DNA of 64,000 nt, from assembly GCA_965222125.1 (NCBI GenBank), contig CBDCTC010000006.1, positions 1,426,001 to 1,490,000 on the forward strand, written 5' to 3'. Position numbers and translations under genes: made by a program. Source of the stretch: CAZENU01 sp965222125. Lineage in GTDB: Bacteria > Chloroflexota > Dehalococcoidia > Lucifugimonadales > CAZENU01. The notes below the pieces were generated by a model that was not told the DNA's origin, ran no database searches, and was given only the letters and a program-made list of their open reading frames with translations. The number at the start of each line of letters is the position of its first letter. Within the stretch, counting starts at the first letter, position 1. Positions 46,580 to 54,722 of the stretch are shown here, in pieces.

Positions 46580-48976
46580 GTGGTGGAGCGCCGCCTACCA
46601 ATCCGGGACAGGTTCCCCGTTGCACGGAATACTAGATTGACGACCGAACAGGACGCACTGGAAGAACACGACGCCCCGCCATCGAGGTGGGCCCGCTGGG
46701 CGCGCCGCCTGCGGCTGCCCGAAGGCGTGGACTCCGCGTGCGCGCTCTCGCTGCGCCGGTGGGAGCTGCCGAGCTACGGGCTGCTGATCATAATTGGGGC
46801 CATAATGCGGCTGTGGGACCTGGGGTCCCGCGCGATGCATCACGACGAGAGCCTGCACGCGCTGTACTCGTGGAACTTCGCGGAGGGCAGGGGATACGCC
46901 CACGACCCGATGATGCACGGGCCCTTTCAGATGGAGGCCACGGCCGGCGTCTTCTACGTCCTGGGCGACGGCGAGTTCACGGCGAGGCTGCTGTACGCCG
47001 TCGCGGGCACCCTGTTGATCGCCCTGCCGTTCTTCCTTCGCTACCGGCTGGGAAGGATAGGCGCGCTGCTCGTCTCCGTCATGCTGACGGTCTCGCCGGC
47101 CATGCTCTACTTCAGCCGCTTCGCCCGCAACGACATCCTGATGTCCGTCTGGGTCCTGGGCCTGGTGATCGCCATGTGGCGTTACCTCGACTCCGGCAGA
47201 AGCCGCTACCTGTACGTCGCCTCCGCCCTGCTGGCGCTCGCCTTCGCCACCAAGGAGAACGCCTACTTCATCGCCGGCTGCCTGGGGCTCTTCCTGCTCA
47301 TCGTGTCGCTGGCCCGGAACTGGCACTCGATCCACGGCGGCGTCGAGATCGGACGGACGTCGACGCCGGCGGCGGTGGGCAGGCTCGTCAAGGGAGCGTG
47401 GAACGCGATACCGTTCGGGCCCCGGCTCGCCACGGTAAGCCGGCCGGCCGGCTTCTTCATCTTGCTCTTCACGCTCTCGATGCCGCTCGGCGCCCCCTTT
47501 GTTGGCTGGCTGCACGACACCCTGCTCCTCGGCTGGACGCGGCTGCTGCTGATCACGCCGGACATCGCCGGCGACCCCCGCGTGATCTTCGATCCCGGCA
47601 ACCCGAACTACGACGCGCGTCTCGTCGACTTTCGCTACGAGGGGCTGCCCCTCGGCGAGCCGATGGGCGCCCCGGCCGGTGGAGGGTTGGTGGTCGCGGT
47701 CCTGATCGCGGCCGGCCTGATCGCGGTCGCCGTCTACATCGGGATGAAGTGGAAGCCGAGGGTGTGGTGGCGCTGCGCCGCCATCTTCGGGCTGATCTGG
47801 ACGCTCACCTACAGCAGCTTCTTCACCAACTGGACCGGCATCGCGTCGGGCGGCTGGCGCTCGGCCGGTTACTGGCTCGCGCAGCAGCAGCTTCCCGTGG
47901 CGCGGGGCAACCAGCCCACCTACTACTACGTGCTACTCACCTCCCTGTACGAGTTCCTGCCGCTCATACTCGCCGTCGCGGGGGCCGTCTACTATCTCCG
48001 CCGCCGCCGGGACTTCTTCGACGTCTTTCTCGTGTTCTGGGCGGGCCTCACGTTCCTGCTCTACACGATGGCGGGCGAGAAGATGCCGTGGCTGCTCGTG
48101 AACGTCGCCCTGCCTCTCATCGTCCTCGCGGGCCGGTTCCTGGGCGACATGGTCGAGCGCGTCGAGTGGAGGCGGCTGGTCTCCGGCGGCGGGCTGTACC
48201 TGATCGGCGGCGTGCCGGTGACGATCCTGCTGCTCTACGCCCTCGTGTTTCTGGAGGTCTCCTCGGACGACCCCTTCAGCCTCGTCCTGCTCGCGGCGTC
48301 ACTCGGATCGCTGGCGGCCATAGCCGTGTCGGGTTACGCGATAGCCCGGCGCGTCGGGTACGCAAGCTTCTTCGCCTTCGCGACGATCCCGCTCGCAGTG
48401 TTCCTGCTGGGGCTGACCGTCCGTACCGCGTGGAACGCCAGCTACGAGAACGGCGACATCCCGGTCGAGATGCTCGTATACACCCAGACGACGCCCCACG
48501 TGTCGGGTCTCTACGAGCACGTCGGCGAGGCGCGGGCGCAGGCGGCAGCGTCGGACCCCCTGCTGCTCACCGTCGACGACACGAGCGGCTTCTCCTGGCC
48601 GTGGGCGTGGTACCTGAGAGACTCGGACGCCTACACGGTGAGCTACAACTCCTTCGGAGCGTCCGAGCTCCCGAGCTACGCGTCCGAGTCCTCGGTGCTC
48701 GTTGTCCACCGGAACAACCGGCAGAAGGCGGCCCCGAACATCGGCGACGAGTTCGGCGAGGGCACGCTGGTCAGACACCGGTGGTGGTTCCCGGAGCACA
48801 AGTACCGCGACCTCTCTCTGGGCACGCTGGTCAGGGGCGTCGCCGACCGGTCCGTGCTCCGGTCCGTCTTCGAGTACTTCCTGGACCGCGGCGTCGTATT
48901 CGACGACATCGGGAGCGAGGACTCGTACGTCTACTTCCGCGAAGGGTTCCCCGCCGACTTCGTCCCCCGCCCGTAG
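46580..48976 (+). CDS. TIGR03663-family (Agl23-like) membrane protein
   Basis: A 798-residue polytopic protein. After a charged N-terminus, residues about 70-130 carry GAIMRLWDLGSRAMHHDESL and MMHGPFQMEATAGVFYVLGD, the conserved exoplasmic acidic loop region of GT-C-type glycosyltransferases (HHDE). RFARNDILMSVWVLG and FATKENAYFIAGCLGLFLL are further family marks, with about 13 helices overall. A soluble C-terminal part follows. Archaeal relatives are tied to flippase activity in N-glycosylation; the substrate here is unknown. The GTG at 46580 abuts a repeat, and a TTG at 46637 is an alternative start. Confidence 0.88.
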   Translation: MVERRLPIRDRFPVARNTRLTTEQDALEEHDAPPSRWARWARRLRLPEGVDSACALSLRRWELPSYGLLIIIGAIMRLWDLGSRAMHHDESLHALYSWNFAEGRGYAHDPMMHGPFQMEATAGVFYVLGDGEFTARLLYAVAGTLLIALPFFLRYRLGRIGALLVSVMLTVSPAMLYFSRFARNDILMSVWVLGLVIAMWRYLDSGRSRYLYVASALLALAFATKENAYFIAGCLGLFLLIVSLARNWHSIHGGVEIGRTSTPAAVGRLVKGAWNAIPFGPRLATVSRPAGFFILLFTLSMPLGAPFVGWLHDTLLLGWTRLLLITPDIAGDPRVIFDPGNPNYDARLVDFRYEGLPLGEPMGAPAGGGLVVAVLIAAGLIAVAVYIGMKWKPRVWWRCAAIFGLIWTLTYSSFFTNWTGIASGGWRSAGYWLAQQQLPVARGNQPTYYYVLLTSLYEFLPLILAVAGAVYYLRRRRDFFDVFLVFWAGLTFLLYTMAGEKMPWLLVNVALPLIVLAGRFLGDMVERVEWRRLVSGGGLYLIGGVPVTILLLYALVFLEVSSDDPFSLVLLAASLGSLAAIAVSGYAIARRVGYASFFAFATIPLAVFLLGLTVRTAWNASYENGDIPVEMLVYTQTTPHVSGLYEHVGEARAQAAASDPLLLTVDDTSGFSWPWAWYLRDSDAYTVSYNSFGASELPSYASESSVLVVHRNNRQKAAPNIGDEFGEGTLVRHRWWFPEHKYRDLSLGTLVRGVADRSVLRSVFEYFLDRGVVFDDIGSEDSYVYFREGFPADFVPRP

Positions 48977-49050
48977 CGGCGGCCGGGCCGGCGCCATGTA
49001 TAATCGTACCGTCCGAACCGAGCGCGGCTCGCCATGATGGGAGGCGGAGC

Positions 49051-49602
49051 ATGACTACCAGGACGCGCCCAACGACGGCGGAAGAGCTCCTGAACATGCC
49101 GGACGACGGCTTCCGGTACGAGCTAATCCGAGGAGAGCTGAGAAAGATGGTGCCCGCGGGACAGTCTCACGGTGAGTACTCCATGAATGTGGGCGTCTCG
49201 CTCGGCGGATACGCAAGAGCGAACCGTCTGGGCAAGACCTATTCGTCGGACACTGGTTTCGTGCTGGCGACCGACCCAGACCACGTTCGCGTTCCTGACG
49301 ACGCGTTCATCTCGAACGAGAGACTGAAGGAGATTGGAGAGTCCGACGCGTTTGCCCGGGGCGCGCCTGACGTCGCGGTCGAAGTCATTTCGCCGACCGA
49401 CCGCTACACCGACGTCGAGGAGAAGGTCGGGGACTGGCTCGACGCCGGCACGCTCGCGGTGATCGTAGTCGACCCGCGCCGGCGAGCCGTCAAGGTACAC
49501 CGCTCCCCCGCGGACGCCGTCGTGCTGACGGAAGACGACGCGCTGACCGTCGAAGACGCCGTGCCCGGCTGGAAGCTGCCGGTCAGGGACATTTTCGAGT
49601 AG
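49051..49602 (+). CDS. Uma2-family restriction-endonuclease-fold protein (DUF820)
   Basis: A 183-residue Uma2 protein: TTAEELLNMPDDGFRYELIR (Glu in YELI), SHGEYSMNVGVSLGGYARAN, VRVPDDAFISNERLKE, then the PD-(D/E)xK core PDVAVEVISPTDRYTDVEEK (Asp, the Glu of VEV, Lys of EEK). Members are abundant in cyanobacteria and Chloroflexota and are predicted nucleases of unclear role. The ATG at 49051 follows GGAGGCGGAGC. A TATAAT box at 48999-49004 about 45 bases upstream suggests its own promoter, so it may simply be inserted within the membrane-glycan run. Confidence 0.9.
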   Translation: MTTRTRPTTAEELLNMPDDGFRYELIRGELRKMVPAGQSHGEYSMNVGVSLGGYARANRLGKTYSSDTGFVLATDPDHVRVPDDAFISNERLKEIGESDAFARGAPDVAVEVISPTDRYTDVEEKVGDWLDAGTLAVIVVDPRRRAVKVHRSPADAVVLTEDDALTVEDAVPGWKLPVRDIFE

Positions 49603-49771
49603 CTGATACTCGCAGCCCCTGGCAGCGACCCCTCTCCCTACCTGCAGGGGTAGTCGGACTGTGCGGGCTCCACGAGAACTGTGTAGCTGCTCGTTCGCCC
49701 GGCACTCTTCTTGCGCGGCCACTCCCGGGGCTTGGGGCGCGTTCTTGTATCATGGTATCGGGAGTCGTCAT

Positions 49772-50854
49772 TTGCCCGGCAGCGCCAAGTTCTGGATAGG
49801 AATAGCCGTCAGCGTCATCTTCCTGGCGCTGTTCGTCTTCACCGTAGACCTGGAGCGGTTCCTAGACGCGCTGTCGCAGGCCGACTACGCGCTTGTGGCC
49901 CCGGCGACGGGCCTCTATCTCGTATCGCTGCTGTTCAGGACGTTGCGCTGGCAACGGCTGCTGCGGCACCTGAAGCACGTGAGCGTCGTGCGGCTGTACC
50001 CGGTCGTCGTCGTCGGGTACATGGCGAACAACCTGCTGCCCATGCGCATCGGCGAGCTGGTGCGCAGCTACTACGTTGGCGAGCGGGAGGGCGTCAGCAA
50101 GGCGACCGCGCTGATGACGATCTTCGTAGAGCGGATGCTGGACGCCCTGACGCTGCTGGCCGCGATCGCGTTCATCGGCCTGTTCGTGCCGGTGCTCGGA
50201 GTCGCGGAGGGGTTCGGCCGGCAGTGGAGCGTGCCGTGGCCGCTGCTCGTCGCCGGAATCACGCTGCCGTTCGTGCTCGGCTTCGCCTGCCTCGTGCTGG
50301 CCGCCCTTGCGCCTGACAGGGCCGGACGGTGGGCGAAGTCCGCCCTGCGTCCGCTTCCGCGCAGGCTGGAGGCGCGCGGCGCCGACGCGGTCGACATGCT
50401 CCTGGGCGGCCTCATATCGCTGCGCAGCCCCCGGAGCGTCGTCGTGCTGTTCCTGCTGTCGGTCCCGGTATGGCTGTTCGAGGCGGGACTCTTCATGGTG
50501 ATCGCGTACTCCTTCGACCTGGACCTCGCCTTCGACAACGTGGCCGAGATGGGCGCCGCCATTGTCCTCGTGATGGCCATAGCCAACATCGGCGCCTCAG
50601 TGCCGGCCGCGCCCGGCGGCATAGGCCTGTTCGAGCTCATCGCCCGCGAGACGCTCGTGCTGCTTCCGCTGGCCGCGGTGGACAGGGCCGACGCCGGCGC
50701 GTACGTCGCGGTCGTGCACGCGACCCTGCTGATTCCGATGATCGTCCTGGGACAGGTCTTCCTTTGGACGCAGAACGTCTCCCTGGGCAGCCTGTCGCGT
50801 GCGGGACGCTCGATAGCCGCCGCGCCCGGAGCGCGCCTCGAGGAAGGCCCGTGA
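49772..50854 (+). CDS. UPF0104 / lysylphosphatidylglycerol-synthase-like flippase domain protein
   Basis: About 360 residues with seven or eight helices: FWIGIAVSVIFLALFVFTVD, LVAPATGLYLVSLLFRTLRW, then the family mark VVVVGYMANNLLPMRIGELV, ALMTIFVERMLDALTLLAAI, and IANIGASVPAAPGGIGLFEL. This is the integral-membrane module of MprF and AglD-like proteins, which move lipid-linked aminoacyl or glycosyl groups. I favour the TTG at 49772 (LPGSAKFW) because residues before it look non-native; the frame extends to 49661. It overlaps the FAD oxidoreductase gene by four bases. Confidence 0.87.
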   Translation: MPGSAKFWIGIAVSVIFLALFVFTVDLERFLDALSQADYALVAPATGLYLVSLLFRTLRWQRLLRHLKHVSVVRLYPVVVVGYMANNLLPMRIGELVRSYYVGEREGVSKATALMTIFVERMLDALTLLAAIAFIGLFVPVLGVAEGFGRQWSVPWPLLVAGITLPFVLGFACLVLAALAPDRAGRWAKSALRPLPRRLEARGADAVDMLLGGLISLRSPRSVVVLFLLSVPVWLFEAGLFMVIAYSFDLDLAFDNVAEMGAAIVLVMAIANIGASVPAAPGGIGLFELIARETLVLLPLAAVDRADAGAYVAVVHATLLIPMIVLGQVFLWTQNVSLGSLSRAGRSIAAAPGARLEEGP

Positions 50855-52245
50855 GGGTCGGCATCGTCGGGGGCGGCGCGGCGGGGCTTGCCGCCGCGTA
50901 CGACCTTTCCAAGGCCGGGGTGCGGGTCGCGGTGTACGAACGCGCCCCCTTCCTCGGAGGGCAGGCTTCGACGTTCGACGTCGCGGGCGCCCGGCTGGAG
51001 CGCGGCTACCATCACCTGTTCAACAGCGACACCGACATCATCTCGCTGATGGAGGAGATCGGCCTCGGCGACCGTGTCCGGTACATCGAGTCGAAGGTCG
51101 GCACGCTGTACGACGGCAAGATCTACAACTTCGTCACACCGGTCGACCTGCTGAAGTTCACCCCGCTCGGGCTGGTCGACCGATTCCGCCTCGGCCTCGT
51201 CACCCTGATGCTGCAGCACATGAAGGACTGGCGCCGCCTGGAGGACGTCACCGCGAACGACTGGCTCCGCAAGAAGGCCGGCAGGCGGGCGTACGAGGTC
51301 TTCTGGGGGCCAATGCTCCGGGGCAAGTTCGGCGAGAGCTACTACGAACAGGTGACGATGGCCTGGATCTGGGGCAAGGTGCACACCAGGTTCGCATCCC
51401 GTGGCAAGGGGCTGTCGAAGGAGATGCTCGTATACCCCGAGGGCAGCTTCGGCGCGGTCTTCGACGTGGTCGGGGAGAAGGTCTCCGAGCTCGGCGGCGA
51501 GGTATTTCTCTCGCGCATGGTCACGGACATCGCGGTCGAGGACGGCCGCGGCGTCGGCCTGAACGTCGCCGACGCGCCGGCCGCGTGGACGTCTCCCCAG
51601 CCTCTGGCCGACCCGGAAGCAGGCGAGGGGAACGGCCCGGCGCTCGGCCCCGGCCGTCCCGAGTTCGAGCCCTTCGACGCCGTGATCGCCACCGTGCCGT
51701 CCTATTCGTTCGCGCGGCTGCTGCCGTCGCTGCCGGGCGAGTACATGGACAAGCTGACGGGCGTCCGGTACATGTCCGCTGTCCTGATAATCCTCGTTCT
51801 GGACAGGCCCCTGTCCCACGTCTACTGGCTCAACGTCGCCGACCGCTCGATTCCGTTCGTCGGCGTCATCGAGCAGACGAACCTGATCGGCCCGGAGCAC
51901 TACGGCGGCAAGCATATCGTGTACCTGTCCAACTACCTCAGCAGGGAGCACCCGATGTACCGCATGGAACACCGGGAGCTGCTGGACGAGTACACCGCGC
52001 ACCTGCAGAAGATCAACCCGGAGTTCGACCCGTCGTGGATACAGGAGAGCTACCACCACCGGGTGGACGCGGCCCAACCGATCATCGGGACAGGGTACTC
52101 CCGGCGCATCCCGGAGCACCGGACGCCGGTCGAGGGCGTCTACCTGGCCAACACGACGCAGGTCTACCCGGAGGACCGCGGCACCAACTACAGCGTCCGC
52201 ATCGGCAAGCGCGTCGCCGCGATGGTGCTGGAGGACTACGCCTGA
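50851..52245 (+). CDS. FAD-dependent amine-oxidase/protoporphyrinogen-oxidase-like protein
   Basis: A 464-residue flavoprotein opening VRVGIVGGGAAGLAAAYDLS (GxGxxG FAD loop, residues 6-11), then YERAPFLGGQASTFDVAGAR (GG motif) and GYHHLFNSDTDIISLMEEIG. The C-terminal FAD motif reads GVYLANTTQVYPEDRGTNYS near 425-444. The order matches phytoene-desaturase/protoporphyrinogen-oxidase-like proteins that in other genomes sit in polysaccharide loci and act on polyprenyl or sugar-lipid substrates. A Pro/Gly-rich insert (PQPLADPEAGEGNGPALGPG) at about 250-270 is unusual. It is translationally coupled to the flippase gene, so both probably serve one lipid-linked pathway. Confidence 0.87.
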   Translation: MRVGIVGGGAAGLAAAYDLSKAGVRVAVYERAPFLGGQASTFDVAGARLERGYHHLFNSDTDIISLMEEIGLGDRVRYIESKVGTLYDGKIYNFVTPVDLLKFTPLGLVDRFRLGLVTLMLQHMKDWRRLEDVTANDWLRKKAGRRAYEVFWGPMLRGKFGESYYEQVTMAWIWGKVHTRFASRGKGLSKEMLVYPEGSFGAVFDVVGEKVSELGGEVFLSRMVTDIAVEDGRGVGLNVADAPAAWTSPQPLADPEAGEGNGPALGPGRPEFEPFDAVIATVPSYSFARLLPSLPGEYMDKLTGVRYMSAVLIILVLDRPLSHVYWLNVADRSIPFVGVIEQTNLIGPEHYGGKHIVYLSNYLSREHPMYRMEHRELLDEYTAHLQKINPEFDPSWIQESYHHRVDAAQPIIGTGYSRRIPEHRTPVEGVYLANTTQVYPEDRGTNYSVRIGKRVAAMVLEDYA

Positions 52246-52310
52246 CCCGTCCGCCGTGAACGGGTTGCGATAGCAGCTAGTCTGCCCGCATGGAACAGCC
52301 CCAGGCTCAT

Positions 52311-52570
52311 CCCTGGATTCCCCATCTGATTGGGCCGGCCGGCGTGACGGACTGCTTCCGTTGTCATGGTGGCGCACCCTGTCGGGGATGGATTCCCGCG
52401 TTCGGAGACCTTTGCGTAACTCCCGTTGCGGGGAGACAGCGTGGCGGAGATGCTCAGCATTCCTAGCAGGGAACCCCCAGCCCTGGATTCCCGCCTTCGC
52501 GGGAATGACGGTTGTTCAGGGAATGACGGATGTGCAAGGGTCTCCGTTCGCGGGAATGACGGAGGTGGGG
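52311..52570. repeat. Modular intergenic repeat, copy C4
   Basis: The most complete copy. Left module: CCTGGATTCCCCATCTGATT to ATTCCCGCGTTCGGAGACC. Middle module: GTAACTCCCGTTGCGGGGAG to GGAACCCCCAGCCC, ending in a REP palindrome (52483-52512). Right module: GAATGACGGATGTGCAAGGG to CGCGGGAATGACGGAGG. Compare 33553 (left and middle only) and 42448 (outer modules inverted). No gene is visible between 52246 and 52663. Confidence 0.8.
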
Positions 52571-52612
52571 GATTTGGGTCCCGCGGGGCCGTTTTCGGCG
52601 CGACTCTTGCTC

Positions 52613-52621
52613 TGATACAAT
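52613..52621 (+). promoter_or_regulatory. Extended -10 promoter element
   Basis: TGATACAAT fits an extended -10 (TGnTAnnnT) about 43 bases before the MazG-like gene start. No good -35 is seen. Confidence 0.45.
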
Positions 52622-52663
52622 CGCCCGTGGCGGCCCCTGAACGGCCGGGCCAAGGGGGTGCGG

Positions 52664-53038
52664 ATGGAGATGGAGATAGAGCGGAGCGACTTCGTGGGCG
52701 CCGTGTCCAGGCTGGGCGACAGCGTCTACTCCTTCCACGAACGTTTCGGACTGCCGACCGTGGCCCACGAGGGCGAAGACGTCATCCTGGAAGCGCTGCG
52801 CCGCCGCCTCGCGCTCCTGTCCGAGGAGGTCGGCGAGCACGCCCGGGAGCTGAACAAGGGCAACGTGCAAGACGCCGTCTCGGAGGCGGTCGACATCGCC
52901 TACGTCGCCCTCGGCACCGTCCTCGTGTTGGGCAACGCGGGCCGCGACGCCTGCTACTCGATTTCGGACAAGAACGACGCCAAGACCCTCGCTACGCACG
53001 GCAACCGGGGCTCCACCGGCAAGGTCGTCGCCCGGTAG
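52664..53038 (+). CDS. MazG-like all-alpha nucleotide pyrophosphohydrolase
   Basis: About 124 residues, helical, with the metal-binding ExxE...ExxD type pattern: LRRRLALLSEEVGEHARELN (EE..EH.RE) and DAVSEAVDIAYVALGTVLVL (E..D). The opening FVGAVSRLGDSVYSFHERFG and the closing ISDKNDAKTLATHGNRG resemble phosphoribosyl-ATP pyrophosphatase and MazG-like proteins. These hydrolyse nucleoside triphosphates, often non-canonical ones. The ATG at 52664 follows AAGGGGG; a GTG two codons earlier is possible. The SDR gene follows after 13 bases. Confidence 0.82.
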   Translation: MEMEIERSDFVGAVSRLGDSVYSFHERFGLPTVAHEGEDVILEALRRRLALLSEEVGEHARELNKGNVQDAVSEAVDIAYVALGTVLVLGNAGRDACYSISDKNDAKTLATHGNRGSTGKVVAR

Positions 53039-53051
53039 CGGCAGGAGCACG

Positions 53052-53831
53052 ATGGACGGCGAGGTCTGCATAGTCACCGGAGCGGGCAGCGGCATAGGCC
53101 GCGCCACCGCCCTCAAGTTGGCCGAGGCCGGGGCCTTCCCTGTGCTGGTCGGCCGCACCACCTCCAAACTGCGCGACGTCGCCGCCGAGATCGCCGCCGC
53201 CGGGGGCGCGTGCGACGTGGAGCAGGCCGACGTGACGGACTACGACGCCACGCGCGCGCTGGCCGCCTCGGTGCTGGACAAGCACGGCCGCATCGACGTG
53301 ATCGTCAACAACGCCGGGTTCACCAGCCGGCGCCGCTACTTGCTGGACACGACGCACCGGGAGGCGGAGGACGTGGTCAGGGTCAACCTGCTCGGCCCCT
53401 TCTTCCTGATCCAGGCTGCGCTGCCGGCGATGCTCGAGCGCCGCTCCGGGACCATCGTGAACGTCTCGTCGCGCGCCGGCGTCGACCCGGTGCTGCTCGG
53501 AGGCGCGATGTACAGTGCGTCCAAGGCGGCCATCATCAATCTGACCAAGTACATCAACGTCGAGCTCAAGAACACCGGGATCCGGGCCTGCAACATCATC
53601 CCCGGCGAGACCGACACACCGGTCCTCAAGACGCGCCTGATCCCTCCCGGGCCCGACCAGCTCGCCAAGATCCTCCAGCCGGAGGACGTGGCCGACGCGA
53701 TTATGCTGGCCGTCTCCAGCCCGAGCCGGGTCCTGATCGACGAGGTGATCGTAAAGCCGCGGTTCCAGAGGGACGTCTCGGCCGAGGTGCCGGACCCCAT
53801 CCCTCCCGACCTGAAGCAGCCGCCCGTGTAG
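53052..53831 (+). CDS. Short-chain dehydrogenase/reductase
   Basis: A 259-residue classical SDR: cofactor loop TGAGSGIG (9-16), NNAG (86-89), catalytic Ser in VNVSSRAG (about 139-140), and YxxxK as Tyr 154 and Lys 158 (MYSASKAA). After PG, the motif IIPGETDTPVLKTRLIPPGP forms the flexible substrate lid. The Arg in the first loop (VGRTTSKL) suggests preference for NADP(H). The substrate is unknown. It lies between a MazG-like gene and a sugar-isomerase-like gene, all on the plus strand. Confidence 0.9.
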   Translation: MDGEVCIVTGAGSGIGRATALKLAEAGAFPVLVGRTTSKLRDVAAEIAAAGGACDVEQADVTDYDATRALAASVLDKHGRIDVIVNNAGFTSRRRYLLDTTHREAEDVVRVNLLGPFFLIQAALPAMLERRSGTIVNVSSRAGVDPVLLGGAMYSASKAAIINLTKYINVELKNTGIRACNIIPGETDTPVLKTRLIPPGPDQLAKILQPEDVADAIMLAVSSPSRVLIDEVIVKPRFQRDVSAEVPDPIPPDLKQPPV

Positions 53832-53888
53832 GCGGGCCCCTTCGCCGCGGAGACGCGGCGAGCCAACCATCGCACCCGAGGTGACTCG

Positions 53889-54722
53889 ATGAGACTCTCC
53901 CTGTCCGTCCGCGTGGCGGAGCGGTACTACGACAAGCGCCAGACGTCGATGACGTTGGACGAGCTGGCGGGTCTCGCGGCCGAGGCAGGCTACCATGCCC
54001 TCTGCATGCGCGCGTCGCAGCTCGGCCTGGAGACTCAGCCCGACGTGGTCCGCCGGAGGCGGGCGGAGCTGGCGGACATGGGCCTGGCGGTCTCGATGGT
54101 GACGGGCGACTTTCCGATACCGGAAAACTCCTTCGAGGCCCCCGCGGCCCTGCGGCACATCACGCCCTACCTCGATCTCGCCGACCTGCTCGAGTGCGAC
54201 ATGATCCGGGTGGCGCTAAAGAAGGAGGAGGACGTCGAGTGGGCCCGCCGGGCCGCCGACGAAGCGCGGGAGCGCGGCGTCCGGCTGGCCCAGCAGTGCC
54301 ACGTCGCCAGCCTGTTCGAGCGCGTGGACGACGCGCTGGACGTGCTGCGCAGGATAGGGCGGCCGAACTTCGGCGTCACCTACGAGCCGGCCAACCTGGA
54401 GGCCTGCGGACAGGACTACGGCCCCGAGACGATCGAGCGTCTGTTGCCGCACATGGTCAACGTCTACGTGCAGAACCAGCGCCTGGACCCGTCCGGCAAG
54501 GATACCCTGAGCACCTGGGTGCGGGGCGACGTGGGGGTCGACCACATCCCGATCTCGGCCCCGGGCGGCGTCGACTTCCCGGTTATCCTGGAGACGCTGG
54601 AGCGGATCGGCTACGCCGGCTACGTGACGGTGCACCAGGCGTCCACGGGCTCGGAGACGCCGGTGGACACGATCAGGAACAGCGCCCGCTATCTGAAGTC
54701 GCTGTCCGCGTTCGAGGGCTAG
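53889..54722 (+). CDS. Sugar phosphate isomerase/epimerase-like TIM barrel
   Basis: A 277-residue AP-endonuclease-2-like barrel. Visible features: SMTLDELAGLAAEAGYHALC, ECDMIRVALKKEEDVEWARR, GVRLAQQCHVASLFERVDDA, NFGVTYEPANLEACGQDYGP (Glu in YEPAN is a usual metal ligand) and GYAGYVTVHQASTG. Where many relatives have Glu in the last strand (CEY or VEW), this one has HQ, so the metal site may differ. Substrate unknown. Its last four bases overlap the convergent hydroxyacid oxidase gene. A MazG/SDR/isomerase operon is plausible. Confidence 0.83.
   Translation: MRLSLSVRVAERYYDKRQTSMTLDELAGLAAEAGYHALCMRASQLGLETQPDVVRRRRAELADMGLAVSMVTGDFPIPENSFEAPAALRHITPYLDLADLLECDMIRVALKKEEDVEWARRAADEARERGVRLAQQCHVASLFERVDDALDVLRRIGRPNFGVTYEPANLEACGQDYGPETIERLLPHMVNVYVQNQRLDPSGKDTLSTWVRGDVGVDHIPISAPGGVDFPVILETLERIGYAGYVTVHQASTGSETPVDTIRNSARYLKSLSAFEG

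Noticed and set aside
46687..49050. Open frame running into the Uma2 gene from far upstream
   Set aside because: Only the part from the ATG at 49051 is protein-like; the preceding 788 codons are a shadow of the Agl23-like gene.
50071..52377. 768-codon antisense frame over the flippase and FAD oxidoreductase genes
   Set aside because: No domain, biased composition, and both sense-strand genes are clear.
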